Source of the DNA: Actinomortierella ambigua | Taxonomy: Eukaryota; Mortierellomycota; Mortierellomycetes; Mortierellales; Mortierellaceae | Direction: 5' to 3' | Length of the DNA stretch: 64,000 nucleotides | Assembly: GCA_016098155.1 (NCBI GenBank) | Contig: JAAAJB010000058.1 | Location: 27,011 to 91,010 of the forward strand | Part shown: positions 32,879 to 44,417 of the stretch, piece after piece | How positions within the stretch are numbered: the stretch's first letter is position 1 | How the letters are laid out: each line of letters starts with the position of its first letter | Position numbers and translations under genes: made by a program | The notes under the pieces: generated by a model | What the model was told of the DNA's origin: nothing | Databases searched by the model: none | The model's input: the letters and a program-made list of their open reading frames with translations, nothing else

Positions 32879-33334
32879 CTCTCTCTCTTGTGGGTAAGCA
32901 AGTCAGCATGAAGGGAGCACCCGGCAAGGGGTGCTTTGGGTAATCGTTTTCCAGCCAGCCCGGGATTTTTGAGTTCAGCCAACCTACCCACTTTGTACCG
33001 TCTCTCTTTTTTTTTTCTCCGCATGCTCTCACCACCACCACCAGTCAAAGAACAAGTCACTCTGATCATCATTGGCCTCCCCTTCACCCCACTTCTTCCT
33101 TTCATCCATCCATCCTGTCCATTCCATCCATCCAACCAGTCTATCCTTCCTCCTTCCTCTTGTCTCTTGCTCTCTCCTGCACCCACGCTTCGAAAGGGCT
33201 CTTCTTATCCCCCCTCCCCTTCCCCCAAGCAGCCGCATCGTCCTAGCTTATCCCTCCCCTCTCATCCCCCGCCACCACCTTCCTTCCCCTCTCTGTCTCT
33301 TCATTCGTCCTCTAGCTCGGATCACAACTCCATC

Positions 33335-36207
33335 ATGGGCAAGGGATCTCGTGCATCTGTTCCTCCTTCGAGCCTAAAGTCTGCCACGGCCGCCTCGCCG
33401 CTGTCGTCGCAGCACCACACAAAGTTTGAGGAGGCCCTGTCCGTCAAGGAGCCCAAGGAGAAGCTGTACTGGAAGGGCTTCTCTTCCTCAGCGAAGAACA
33501 GGGCCCTCTTCCGCACCTCGTACGACGACATTATGGAGGAGCCTCCATACTTCACCCTCATCACCACCTACATCTCGTACATCATCCTGTCCTTCTTTGG
33601 CCATGTGCGCGACTTTTACGGCTTCCGATGGAACAAGAAGGCCTTTTCGCATCTCATGCCCTCCAATGTAAGCCAGCCAGCCAGCCTTGAAAAAAAAATA
33701 TTTTCCTCTTCAACATCACCAAACCAACAACTACATTCATCCATCTCCCGAGAAAGGGGTGTGTCAGAGTCAGAGACCGAGTCAGTGAGGATGAGAAGAA
33801 GAAAAAAAAGAGGGCCTCAAGATGGAACGGACGGGAAAAAGGGAAACCTGATTTTGTGTTTGCTTTTACAAGGCAGGGCATACCTGGAAGAACACACAAA
33901 ACAGCGCAACAACACAACAACAACTGCAACACACAACAAACAACAGACAGTAGTAGGAGGAGAGAAGCATGCCAGTTGTGGGGAAGGGGGAAGGCGAGCA
34001 GGAAGAGGGAGAAAGAGATGTGTATGTGCATATGAGAGATGAGAGGAGGCTATATCACCTCGTCTCTCTCAACGCCTCCCCCCCCCATGTCCCTCCTTCC
34101 TTCCCTCCCTTTGTTTTCTGCCCGTCTCTCTCTCTTTCACACGCAAACCTCCCGTTATCAGTGGCCTAACTGCCATCAACAATGCAATCAGTGCGCTAAC
34201 GGAACCACAGCAACAGTAAAGGGGACATGTGAAGATGAGGAAGTAGCTCTCCCTTTCTCCACTCAATTGGATAGTGGCAGACAGACGCACGAAGGAAGGA
34301 GGAAACGATTGCATATTGTTAAATGTGCTCGGGTGCCCGAATTGACGCCTCGCGACAGCCTTTGACCAATCAACTGGAGAAAGACACACCACTCGGCGTG
34401 GGCAGGTCCATCGACGACACTCTCCTTTCCTTCTTCCCCCCCCCCCCAAAAAAAAAACACAAATACGCCTAAACACCACCACCACCACCACCACCTTACC
34501 CCCCATTCCTCCTTTCTTTTGGGGGCAGAGAGATACAGAGAGAAATGATGGGTGTGCTGGTTGATCTATGTGGACAAAGGGGCACTCAAACGAGACGACA
34601 GCACATGTCAGCGCCACACACGTTCTACTGCACCTGCCAGCCACTCAATGTGAAGGAGCTACACTACAGTCCAAGTGCAGACAAAGGAGCTCTAAAGTCT
34701 CCTGGGCCTTGTCTCTTATCTCCAGCCAACCCCCATCTCCGACAGACTTGCCTCTTACCAAATGAGACCAAAAAAACCTAGTCAATACATCCCTCGCTAC
34801 TTCCAGAACAGACAGGATTTTAACCTTCCCAAGAGGGGAACGATGCGCCCGTCCCGCTTTTCTCCTTGACTCTCATTTTAGGGCTATGCGGCTCTCACAT
34901 CCGACTGGGATTCGTTCTGGACTCGCAACTTGAAGCTTCGCATTGAGGACTGCTTTTCGGTGCCAACATCGCTTGTTCCCGGCCGCACCGTCAACCTGCT
35001 TGAGCGTTACACCAACGACTACTGCCGCTCCTTCCAGTACACGGGAAAACTCAAGGAGGTTGTCAACCTTGCATCGTACAACTACCTCGGCTTTGCTCAG
35101 TCGACTGGCCCCTGTGCCGATGCTGTCGAGGATGTTGTCCGTACCCACGGTCTGTCGTCCTGCGGCACGCGTCTCGACGGTGGCTCTATGGACCTGCACG
35201 CAAAGACGGAGGAGCTTGTGGCCGAGTTTGTCGGTAAGGAGGCCGGTCTCCTGGTCTCGATGGGCTACGCCACCAACAGCACAACCATTGCCAGTCTGAC
35301 CACCAAGGGTTCGCTGATCATTTCGGACGAACTCAACCACAACTCGCTCGTCTTTGGTGCTCGTCTGTCCGGTGCCTTCATTCGCGTCTTCAAGCACAAC
35401 GATCCCGAGGATCTCGAGTCAGTCCTGCGCGATGCCATCTCGCAGGGTCAACCCCGCACGCACCGTCCCTGGAAGAACATTTTGGTCATTGTCGAAGGTC
35501 TGTACTCGATGGAGGGCACGCTGTGCAAGCTGCCCGAGATTGTTGAGCTCAAGCGCAAGTACAAGTTTGTCCTGTATGTTGACGAGGCTCACTCGATTGG
35601 AGCCATTGGTCCTCGCGGTCGTGGTGTCTGCGACTACTTTGGTGTCGATCCCAAGGAGATTGACATCTTGATGGGCACCTTCACAAAGTCGTTTGGCGCT
35701 GCTGGCGGTTACATCTGCTCGTCCAAGGCAATCATCGATCACCTGCGCATCACCAACCACTCGTCCGTCTATGCCGAGGCCATGTCGCCTGTGGTGCTGC
35801 AGCAGATCTATACCAGCATGTGGTCGATCATGGGTCGGGATGGCACCAGCGCCGGTCAAGAGCGTCTGAGCCGTCTGGCCTGGAACGCGCGTTACCTGGG
35901 AAGCAACCTGCGCAAGCAAGGCTTCATCATCTATGGTGACCGTGACTCGCCTGTGATTCCGTTGCTGCTGTTCAACCCTGCCAAGATCCCGGCCTTTTCG
36001 CGCGAGTGCCGCAAGCGTGGTCTGGCCGTCGTCGTCGTTGGTTTCCCAGCAACGTCGATTGTGGCGTCGCGTGCTCGTTTCTGTGTCTCGGCTTCGCATA
36101 CCAAGGAGGATCTTGATTTCATCCTGCGTATCGTGGACGAGGTCGGCGATCTCCTCAACCTCAAGATGAGCTCGCGCAAGGCTCTCGAGATGGGCATGGA
36201 CTCTTAA
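33335..36207 (+). CDS. LCB2: Serine palmitoyltransferase subunit 2 (LCB2)
   Basis: Exons 33335-33667 and 34882-36207 encode 552 residues, close to yeast Lcb2 (561) and human SPTLC2 (562). The enzyme condenses serine and palmitoyl-CoA to 3-ketosphinganine, the first step of sphingolipid synthesis, with Lcb1 at the ER. A membrane segment lies near residues 80-95 (LITTYISYIILSFFGHVRDF). The PLP fold follows: NLASYNYLGFAQ, SDELNHNSLVFGARLSG, LVIVEGLYSMEG, YVDEAHSIGAIGPRGRG, then GTFTKSFGAAGGY with the PLP lysine at 380. Exon 1 ends LMPSN and exon 2 begins GYAALTSDWDSFWTR, matching the NGYAPLYSDFESFYTR stretch of yeast without a gap. The intron of 1214 nt (33668-34881, GTAAGC...TTTAG) is about ten times longer than its neighbours. 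Confidence 0.95.
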
Positions 36208-39093
36208 AACAAAAAGATGCCTGTACGCATACATGCGAGAAAAAAAAAAAGGTGCTTGCTGTTTTTTTTTTAATATCTGCTTTTGCCTTTAGCCGCGTCT
36301 GGGTTCGTCCCCTTTTCATTATTCCGTTGTATGGTGCATCAAGCTAGCAAGGTGTGCCGTTACATGTACATTTGAGTGTTGTTTCTTTTTATTCTTTTCC
36401 TTTTTCCTTGCACTTTTTCATTCATTTTCATTCTCCTTCATTTACCATTGCTACCCTAGAATCAACCCATGATTCGCTTATAATAATACGCTATTTTTCT
36501 TTAAAACAAGACAGTGGTATGTTTGAGTTTGCAAGAGCTGTAGAGTGCGTGGTTGTAAAATATGGGCTTTGGCGATAATGTAAGCACTTTCTCAAGGAGT
36601 GCTCGGTGTCAGCGTTACTGTTTTGTCTTCCCGATGACAGGTGGGCCTATCGTTTGAATTCTACGAACGGCGATGATAAACAGGAAAAAACTGATAGTGG
36701 AGTTGTGAACAGCCATCGTAACATTCATATGGCGACATGGAATTGCGCGGCGTTGTTTCCAGGAAGAAGAGCGAAGGAATCAAAGTGAAGAAACTGCTCG
36801 AGATGAAGCATCTTACTCGAGCTCTCTCCTGATTCTCAAACACTGATAGGTGCACCCTTGGCCATCTTGCATTTTTTGGGATGTTTTAGAGTAAAGTCGC
36901 CATGATCCGGAACATTTTGTTCCTTTTAACCGATTGCGTAACCCTTTCTCCACAGCCTTGGCTCAGCTTTTGAAAATGCTGATCTTTTTCGGCGATGTTA
37001 AATAGTCAACGGCGAATGCAGTTTAGACGACAATTTCAACTCAACAGCGGTAGAGAAAGGCCATGATATCAAAGTCGGATACTGAGATTTACTTTTTTTT
37101 TTATGTTTCCCAGTTTTTTTTTTTTTTTTAGAAATAAAAAAAAGTCGGCGCTATTACTCATAATGCAAAGCTACTACATGCCTCCTCTTTCTTTTCTCTT
37201 CATCTATGGAAGCCTGTCAACGAAATTTGGACGGCATCAGGACAATGGCTCTACGATGTTGAACACAAAAGGGCAAGGATGGCTCGCTCATTGATATTCT
37301 GGGAGTTTCAGGCAGCTAGCAGCAGACGAGTATTAGGATATCAGGAAACACGGGGGAAGAGTAAACGGGTAACTACGATGGCGTCCCCTGGTCATCCAGT
37401 ATCTGTCATATATCATTTTTTTTTCTCCATGCGAGTGTCTTTAACCCCCGACTTTACTGTTATCATCAGCTCCCCGGATTGGGGTCGCTGTGAGAAGAAA
37501 TATGGCGCTCGAACACCAATTTGATGGCAGATGAAGTAACAGCGACACACCTTTCGGTGACACCACTGCTCCCCCCCTCCCTGCAGTTCTAGAGCGTCTA
37601 CAGGCTTAAAAAAGGTAACGTACTTGCAGTTATCTCGAAAATCAGTACGCTCATGGCGTGCGAGAATTCCTTATTCCGTCTCTCATTGATAATTTTGAGA
37701 TCATTCCCTTCGCCCGAGTTTTTGTTTCTTCTCGTAGTGAGAAACACTGTTTGGTTGTTGTGTGTGGTTTGCATCCTTCATCTCCATCGACCAAGTCTAT
37801 GTGATCCCTAGTTGGCACTATGGACCTTACACTTGCTGAGGCACACCCATTCGTCTGATCGACGTGCCTCGAGGCCGAATTAGCGAGGATATTCTACATT
37901 GCAATCAGAGAACCAAACCTGGCCCAGACTTCCGGGTCATTCTTATCTGTGTAAAACCATGCATGAGGGTGCTCGCTATCCACAGCATTTCGTTGGTGGT
38001 AAATTGGCATATTCCAGTCACCGGCATGACCAGTAGCCAACCCCATAACAAAATTGAACACACAAATCTCTCACTGCACATTTGTTGCGCACTTGCCATC
38101 CAATGGTCCTTGAGCATTCAGCTATGAAGCAGATATATGGAGTCCATGACTTGGTGTGTAGAGCTTGGTGTCTAGGACTTGGTTTCTAGAGCCTCTTTCT
38201 CACGTTGCAGGCTCTAGGCCTCTATCTGCCACGAAGCGCATTTGAGCAGTGATGGAGGAGAATGGAAATCTCAGATAGTAAAGCCATCCGTGCATATTCT
38301 AGACACCTCAACTGAAGCAGCAGTACATAGCGCTGCTTGATCATGATGCTGTTTCTACTTGACCTTTCGAATCCAGTTAAAGAAGTACAAATGTTGAGAA
38401 TAATCATCATCACGTTTGTTACTGTGAATTCACTTAGCCATTCAGTCAATCCTTTATGCTAATTTTTTTGAAACCGAGGTATTGGAGTGGGTATCATGGC
38501 GCCTTTACTTATACGCTTGAACACGACAATAAGATATGCTGAACAATTCAACATCCCACAGGTGGAGCCATGGTTAGGTCCGGGGCCTCGTATCGAAAAT
38601 CTCAACTTCACTACTGGTAGAACGGGAGCTCTGTTCCCCTCTAACAAGTCCCATGAGGGCGTAGCGAGGTATCAGACGTGACTACTTGATCAAGTAGCTA
38701 TGTACATGGCACGATGCAGCAATGCGAGCCAACCAGCACCATCCGCAGTATTGATCAAGGGAATGGAGTTAGAGTCGTAAGAGGGAGCCCAACGGAATAC
38801 TGGAACCACCTAAGCTTGTATGTGCATGTTACTTCTCAAGCGACCCCCCTCCCTCTTTTTTCCTTAGAGCTTTCTAGTTTGCATGGGAAGGATGCAAGTA
38901 TCGCTCCACTCTTGTAGATCAACCAAAAGAAAAGCAACACCTTGAATATGGGTACCAAACCCTAATGGGATTGCTTCATAAATAACCAACACAGTTTTCG
39001 TTCATTTCAGTTCACTAAAAACGGTCCATCCTCCACACTCGCACTTTTCATCCCACACTAGCGGCACCAACACCAGTACTACGTCAAGACAAA
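36208..39093. other. Intergenic (2.9 kb); right part is the first tandem unit's upstream region
   Basis: The first 2 kb hold poly(T) runs and no recognisable gene. From about 38200 the sequence is a diverged relative of the spacers at 40.6 and 42.9 kb: 'gatcatgatgctgtttctac' at about 38339, in the same orientation, matches 'gatcatgatgccgtttctgc' at about 40745. It is therefore the left edge of the tandem array. No gene supported. Confidence 0.5.
38978..38985 (+). promoter_or_regulatory. TATA-like box of array gene 1
   Basis: ATAAATAA, 116 bp before the ATG (first base to first base), in the shared context 'tcataaata..c.acag.tttcgttc' seen also before genes 2 and 3. Confidence 0.5.
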
Positions 39094-39825
39094 ATGAAGC
39101 TCTTCGCCTCTACCCTCCTGGCATCCTGTGTGCCTTCTGCCTGCCTTGCTGTTGTTCACAGCACTTGGGCTTTCGACAAAATCCCACCAGCTGGATTGCG
39201 CGACATCACCTTCGCCTTCAATGTAGCCAATGCGCCCCATAGAGTGGGGTTCTACTTTGCCCAGCAATTTAACTTTCAGAATATCTCGAAAGTGGGCTAC
39301 ACTGGTCTCCAGCCTCAAGTAGACGTCAACGGGAATAGCGTCATCCGTGGTGTGTTCTCCTCGTTCCAGAATGGCACTACCACGAACCACCCCAATTGCC
39401 GCCCTGGAGCCGATGGTGGACCAGGTGTGAGCTGTGGGTTCATCTTTCCAGCAAATTACAATCACAAATTCAACATGACAGTCCAGAACATCGGCAACAC
39501 GACCTGGCGAGGCACAGCAGTCGATACCGTGACCAATAATGCTACTGAGATTGGCGTGTGGACCTTGCCACCAACTTCTGGTGGCATCTTGGATTCGCAG
39601 TTGGGATTTGTCGAGTATTTCCCATGGAATAACGGCAAACCTCATAATTGCTCAACTCTACCGTTCACTGAGGTTACGATGTTCAACCCGACCTCCAAAA
39701 CGACTGGTGCGAGTGGAGGCAAGATCACATCGGTGTATGAGCAGCCCAACCTATGTGAACATCTTGTCAACTTCTCGGACACGTTGGTGCCTGGAGGCCA
39801 CGATATCAAAGTCGGATTTTTGTAG
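39094..39825 (+). CDS. Array gene 1: secreted ~240-residue protein (family S)
   Basis: Intronless, 243 residues. Signal peptide MKLFASTLLASCVPSACLAV, then a mature domain rich in short strands: WAF..P..GLRDITFAFNVA, GFYFAQQFNFQN, GYTGLQPQ, VFSSFQNGTTTNHPNC, GADGGPGVSCGFIFPANYNH, TTWRGTAVDTVT, EIGVWTLPP, GFVEYF, EVTMFNPTSK. Four cysteines (HPNC, GVSC, NCST, NLC) are conserved through the array, suggesting two disulfides. Several N-glycosylation sites are present (NGT, NMT, NTT, NAT, NCS, NFS). The order 'GYTGLQ - VFSSFQ - W.G...D - WTEYF/FVEYF.WN' recalls DUF3472-type beta-sandwich proteins of bacteria and fungi. That is from memory and unverified, and no function is known to me. It is the first of seven same-strand relatives. 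Confidence 0.85.
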   Translation: MKLFASTLLASCVPSACLAVVHSTWAFDKIPPAGLRDITFAFNVANAPHRVGFYFAQQFNFQNISKVGYTGLQPQVDVNGNSVIRGVFSSFQNGTTTNHPNCRPGADGGPGVSCGFIFPANYNHKFNMTVQNIGNTTWRGTAVDTVTNNATEIGVWTLPPTSGGILDSQLGFVEYFPWNNGKPHNCSTLPFTEVTMFNPTSKTTGASGGKITSVYEQPNLCEHLVNFSDTLVPGGHDIKVGFL

Positions 39826-40139
39826 TGATCCAAGAGCCCTCGAAATGTTTATGATTTTTATTAACCAACAGAAATCTACATACATCTTAATCTGTTTTGG
39901 AGCAAGTAAATCGCGCCTTGGGCTTCTATTGGGGCTGCCTCCCGTATGATCTACCCCAAATAGACATAGACTAATCCCGGAATATCATAACAACTTCGAG
40001 CAGTAAAGAAGATGAAAACGACAATAGTCTGAGAAAAAACACTGCTCTACACACTGCTCTACACCTGCCATGTAGATGTGTTAGCAGCGACCACATTTAT
40101 ATGTGTTGGATTACACCGCAAATTCTGCAGCCTGAAGAT

Positions 40140-41434
40140 TACTAGACGTGCAGTGACCTATTGAATCCATCATGGATATCGGATGGCGCAATAGCTTCGG
40201 AGCAAATTATAAATCCTTGCAACGATTGTGACAGCACACGATGTTAGAACTATCGAAGTGCTAGGTCCAGTATTGTCAAACCTCGAGTATAATTCTTCTC
40301 CAGATCTGAATCCTTTAAGGCTTTCTGAGTTTCCTTCTTCGCGGCTCGAAGTTTGTTAGTACAGGTACTACCCTGACGTCTCGGAGTCAAATCTACGACC
40401 TACGGCAATCTTCCATTTTCCAACAACAGGGGTATTAGCGAAGGCTATATCATCTGCTACTCTGAATGATGCTATATTTATGACAGATCCGAGCGTGTGA
40501 ACATTTCGGTAGCCTCTCATAGTTGACATGCAGTTATCATCAACAAGTGTTTTAGTCCTCAGCTAGGGAAGCAAGAACGCGATGACATGCCTCGAGCCAT
40601 TTTCCTATGTAGTCAGCAAATGATCCTCTAACGGCCATCATTAAAAGTCTACGGCCGGCGCATTTGACCAGCCGTGGTGGGACATGGCGCATTCTGTAGG
40701 TTCGTCGCCAAAGCGTTTTCTAGACACTCCTGAAACTCTTGCGTGATCATGATGCCGTTTCTGCTTAACTTTGCGAATCCGGATGAAGAGGTGCAAGTAT
40801 TGGGAATAATCATTGACACGTTTGCTACTGCGTATTCACATTCAAGTGGTGGGCCTAACTGTTGTCGGTTGTATGCCTATCTTATGGCCTGGTGCCTCAG
40901 TCCAGCAGTCAATCTTTCATGCTCTGTTTATCTCAAGCTTCGACAAATCGAGACAATGGAGTGGGTACCACGAGGCCATTCTTGATCCATTTTTACTCGA
41001 GTGGCATAATACGTACTGAACAGTTCATTGTCCAAGGTGCGTCTATGGTTAGATTTGTCGTGGTTTCGCAACTCAATTTGCATTCTTCTGGAGCGTTATA
41101 AGGTAGTGTATTAGAGTGCGGTAATAAGAGGGAGACTTCTGGAATTCTAGAATCGGTCATGCTAGTGGTAGGCTACTGTTACTTCTCGAGCTTTTTCAGT
41201 TGTTTCGACCTATTAGGAAGCATGCAAGTATCGCTCGGTTCTTGCAGCTTCCGATCAACCAAAGGAAGCCGACGCCATGGCTACAGGTATCAAGTCCTAA
41301 TAGGGGGTTATATTTTCATAAATAGCCGGCACAGCTTTCGTTCGTCCCAGCTCACTAAAAATCGTCCATCCTCCACTCCCTCACTTTACATCTCACACTA
41401 GTGGTACAAACACCAGTCGTACATCAAGACAAAA
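40140..41434 (+). repeat. Tandem-unit upstream repeat (before array gene 2)
   Basis: Direct repeat of 42380-43691 with point changes and small indels. Together with the following gene it forms a unit of about 2.3 kb (ATG to ATG 2341 then 2257 bp). Confidence 0.8.
41318..41325 (+). promoter_or_regulatory. TATA-like box of array gene 2
   Basis: ATAAATAG, 117 bp before the ATG, followed by 'ccggcacagctttcgttc', shared with gene 3. Confidence 0.5.
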
Positions 41435-42163
41435 ATGAAGCTCTTCGCCCCTACACTCCTTGCAGCCTGTGTGCCTTCCGCCTGCCTTGCTGTTGTTTAC
41501 AACGAATGGGCTTTTGTCGTTCCTCCAACTGGATTGAGCGATATCAGCTTCCCCTTCAATGTAGCCAATGCACCCCATAGAAGGGGATTCTACTTTGCCC
41601 AGCAGTTTAACTTTCAGAATATCTCGAGTGTGTGCTACACTGGTCTCCAGCCTCAAGTAGACGACAACGGGAAGAGCGTCATCCGTGGCGTGTTCTCCTC
41701 GTTCCAGGATGGCACTACCACGAGTCACCCCAACTGCAGCCCTGGAGCCGATGGTGGACCAGGTGTGAGTTGCGGACTCATCTTTCCAGCAGACTACAGT
41801 CACACATTCAACATGGTGGTCGAGAACACCGGCGGCACGACCTGGCGAGGTTCGGCGGTCGACACTGTGACCAATGTCGCTACTGAGATTGGCGTATGGA
41901 CACTGCCATCAGAAGCTGGTGGTATCTTGGGCTCGCAGGGGGGGTTTATCGAGTATTTCCTATGGAATGACGGTAGATCTCATGATTGCTCAACCCTACC
42001 GTTCACCGAAGTCACAATTTTCAACCCGACCTCCAAAACGACTGGTGCGAGTGGAGGCACTATCACGTCGGTCTATGAGCAGCCCGGTGACTGTGTAACA
42101 ATGGTCAACTTCTCGGACACGTTGGTACCTGGAGGCCACGACATCAAGGTCGGATTTTCGTAG
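41435..42163 (+). CDS. Array gene 2: secreted family S protein
   Basis: Intronless, 242 residues, signal peptide MKLFAPTLLAACVPSACLAV. The whole mature domain aligns with gene 1: FPFNVANAPHRRGFYFAQQF, VFSSFQDGTTTSHPNC, PGADGGPGVSCGLIFPADYS, GTTWRGSAVDTVTN, WTLPSEAGGILG, FIEYFLWND, FNPTSKTTGASGG. It has one extra cysteine (SVCYTGLQ) beside the four conserved ones, an odd count that could allow dimerisation. It is closest to genes 1 and 3, and its surrounding spacer is also duplicated, so these three are the youngest copies. Function unknown. Confidence 0.85.
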   Translation: MKLFAPTLLAACVPSACLAVVYNEWAFVVPPTGLSDISFPFNVANAPHRRGFYFAQQFNFQNISSVCYTGLQPQVDDNGKSVIRGVFSSFQDGTTTSHPNCSPGADGGPGVSCGLIFPADYSHTFNMVVENTGGTTWRGSAVDTVTNVATEIGVWTLPSEAGGILGSQGGFIEYFLWNDGRSHDCSTLPFTEVTIFNPTSKTTGASGGTITSVYEQPGDCVTMVNFSDTLVPGGHDIKVGFS

Positions 42164-42379
42164 TAATTCAAAAAGACCTCAACATGTTTATGACCGTTTT
42201 AACAGCAATAACAAAAAAAATGAGATGGTCCAAATAAATACACTGCACTACGCCTGTCATGCGTGCGTGTGTGCAAAGACAGCTGATGACTGAAGACATG
42301 CACACTTTTAGCGAGTGTCACCAGCACTGTGTCAAGTTGCAACTACATCCATATGCGTTGGATTAAAGCCATTATAGTC

Positions 42380-43691
42380 TCACACCCTACAGCCTGAAGA
42401 TTACTATATGAGCGGCTTCCTATTAAACCCATCGTGGCTATCCAATGGTGCAATGGCCTCGGATTAAATTATCAACCCTCGCGACGAATGTGACAGCACA
42501 CGATAATAGAGATATTTACCTCTAGGATCTAGGATTGTCGAACCTCAAGGATAATTCTTCTCCACACTTCTATCCTATAAGATTCCCAGAGCTCCCTTCT
42601 TTGTGGCTCGAGATTCGATAGTAGCTCCAGTACCACTCTGTCGTCCTGGAGCCAAATCTACGACTCACTGATAGGAGCATCAGCGAATGCTCTAACGTCA
42701 GGTACTCTGAATAGTGCCATATTTCTAACAGACATGAGCGTGTGAACATTTCGGTAGCCTCTCATAGTTGACATGCAGTTATCATCAAAAAGTGTTTTAG
42801 TCCTCAGCTAGGGAAGCAAGAACGCGATGACATGTCTCGAGCCATCTTCTAATGTAGCAAGCCAATGATCCTCTAACAGCCATCATTAAAAGTCTATGGC
42901 CAGCCCATTTGACCAGCCGTGGTGGGGCATGGCGCATTCTGTAGGTTCGTCGCCAAAAAGCGTTTTCTAGACACTCCTGAAACCCTTGCATGATCATGAT
43001 GCCGTTTCTGCTTAACTTTGCGAATCCGGATGAAGAGGTGCGAGTATTGGGAATAATCATTGACACATTTGCTACTGCGTATTCACATTCAAGTGGTGGG
43101 CCTAACTGTTGTCGGTTGCATGCCTATCCTATAGCCTGGTGCCTCAGTCCAGCAGTCAATCTTTCATGCTCTGTTTATCTCAAGCTTTGAGAAATCGAGG
43201 CGTCGGTGTGAGTACCATGAAGCCTTTCTTGGCCCATTTTTACCCGACTGACATAATACGTACTGAACAGTTCATTGTCCAAGGTGACTCTATGATTAGA
43301 TGTGTCACGGTTTCGCAACGACAAATCTCTCATCTAACTACTCAATTTGCATTCCTCTGGAGGGCTATGTGATAGTTTATTCGATTGAGGTAACAAGAGA
43401 GAGACTACTGGAATTCCAGAATCGGCTATGCTAGTAGTAGGTTACTGTTACTTCTCGAGCTTTTCAGGTTGCTTCGACCTGTTAGGAAGCATGCAAGTAT
43501 CACGCAGTTCCTTCGGCTTCCGAGCAACCGAAAGGAAGGCAACGCCTTAACTATAGGTAAGGATTTTTCTTCCATAAAAAGCCGGCACAGCTTTCGTTCA
43601 TTTCAGCTCACTCAAAAATCGTCCATCCTCCACTCCCTCATTTTACATCTCACACTAGTGGTCCCAAACGCCAGTCCTACATCAAGACAAA
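42380..43691 (+). repeat. Tandem-unit upstream repeat (before array gene 3)
   Basis: Direct repeat of 40140-41434, ending at the ATG of gene 3. Boundaries estimated by eye. Confidence 0.8.
43574..43581 (+). promoter_or_regulatory. TATA-like box of array gene 3
   Basis: ATAAAAAG, 118 bp before the ATG, with the same flanking 'ccggcacagctttcgttc'. Confidence 0.45.
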
Positions 43692-44417
43692 ATGAAGCTC
43701 TTCGCCTCTACATTTCTCGCATCGTGTGTGCCTTCCGCCTGCCTTGCTGTTGTTGTTAACACCGAATGGGGTTTTTTTGTCGTTCCCCCAACTGGATTGC
43801 GTGATATCACCTTCCCCTTTAATGTAGCCAATGCGCCCCATAGAGTGGGGTTCTACTTTGCCCAGCAATTTAATTTTCAGAATATTCCGAATGTGGGCTA
43901 CACTGGCCTCCAGCCTCAATTAGACGTCAACGGGAATAGCGTCATCCGTGGTGTGTTCTCCTCGTTCCAGAATGGCACTACCTCGAGCCACCCCAATTGC
44001 AGCCCTGGAGCCGATTATGGACCAGGTGTGAGCTGTGGATTCATCTTTCCAGCAGACTACAATCACACAATCAACATGGTGGTTGAAAACATCGGCAACA
44101 CGACCTGGCGAAGTACGGCAGTCGACACTGTGACCAATGCCGCTACTGAGATTGGCACATGGACACTGCCATCAGAAGCTGGTGGCATCTTAGATTGGCA
44201 GTTGGGATTTGTCGAGTATTTCCTTGGTCTACCTGATGGTTGCTCAACCCTACCCTTCACCGAAGTCACGATGTTCAACCCGACCTCCAGAACGCCTGGT
44301 GCGATTGGAGGCTTAATCTCGACGGTCTATGAGAAGCCCGGCACCTGTGCAGGAAAGGACAACTACTCGAACTCGGTGGTGCCTGGAGGCCGCGACATCA
44401 AGGTCGGATTTTTGTAA
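43692..44417 (+). CDS. Array gene 3: secreted family S protein
   Basis: Intronless, 241 residues, signal peptide MKLFASTFLASCVPSACLAV. The mature domain aligns throughout with genes 1 and 2 (FPFNVANAPHRVGFYFAQQF, GYTGLQPQ, VFSSFQNGTTSSHPNC, GVSCGFIFPADYNH, TTWRSTAVDTVTN, FVEYFLG). It keeps the four conserved cysteines. The segment between FVEYF and the NCST-type cysteine is shorter (LPDGCS), which accounts for the smaller size. The C-terminal fifth (RTPGAIGGLISTVYEKPGTC) differs most from gene 2. A 26-base poly(A) run follows the stop at about 44457-44482, where gene 2 has a much shorter one. Confidence 0.85.
   Translation: MKLFASTFLASCVPSACLAVVVNTEWGFFVVPPTGLRDITFPFNVANAPHRVGFYFAQQFNFQNIPNVGYTGLQPQLDVNGNSVIRGVFSSFQNGTTSSHPNCSPGADYGPGVSCGFIFPADYNHTINMVVENIGNTTWRSTAVDTVTNAATEIGTWTLPSEAGGILDWQLGFVEYFLGLPDGCSTLPFTEVTMFNPTSRTPGAIGGLISTVYEKPGTCAGKDNYSNSVVPGGRDIKVGFL

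Larger units (their letters stand above)
32297..33334. other. Intergenic, microsatellite-rich
   Basis: Holds a (CAGA)n tract at 32599-32630 and (CT)n tracts at about 32806-32820 and 32835-32871. The last 300 bp before LCB2 are C/T-rich leader-like sequence with CCATC repeats. Long open frames here are products of the repeats. Confidence 0.55.
39826..41434. other. Spacer of tandem unit 1/2
   Basis: AT-rich and non-coding. The part from about 40140 to 41430 is nearly collinear with 42380-43690 (upstream of gene 3), for example 'tagcctctcatagttgacatgcagttatca' type sequence at about 40510 and 42748. Apparent frames such as 40743-40985 are repeated DNA, not genes. Confidence 0.6.
42164..43691. 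other. Spacer of tandem unit 2/3
   Basis: Non-coding. The first 250 bp match the region downstream of gene 3 (44418-44700). From about 42380 it is the direct repeat of 40140-41434. Confidence 0.6.

Noticed and set aside
32936..33334. In-frame extension upstream of the LCB2 ATG
   Set aside because: Phe/Pro/Ser-rich translation of the leader; ATG 33335 gives the expected protein length.
35419..36234. 271-codon minus-strand frame opposite LCB2
   Set aside because: Antisense shadow of the LCB2 exon.
40743..43190. Repeated 66-80 codon frames beginning MIMMPFLLNFANPDEEV
   Set aside because: They lie in the duplicated non-coding spacers of the array; similarity reflects DNA repetition, and reading frames are not preserved in the related spacer at 38.3 kb.
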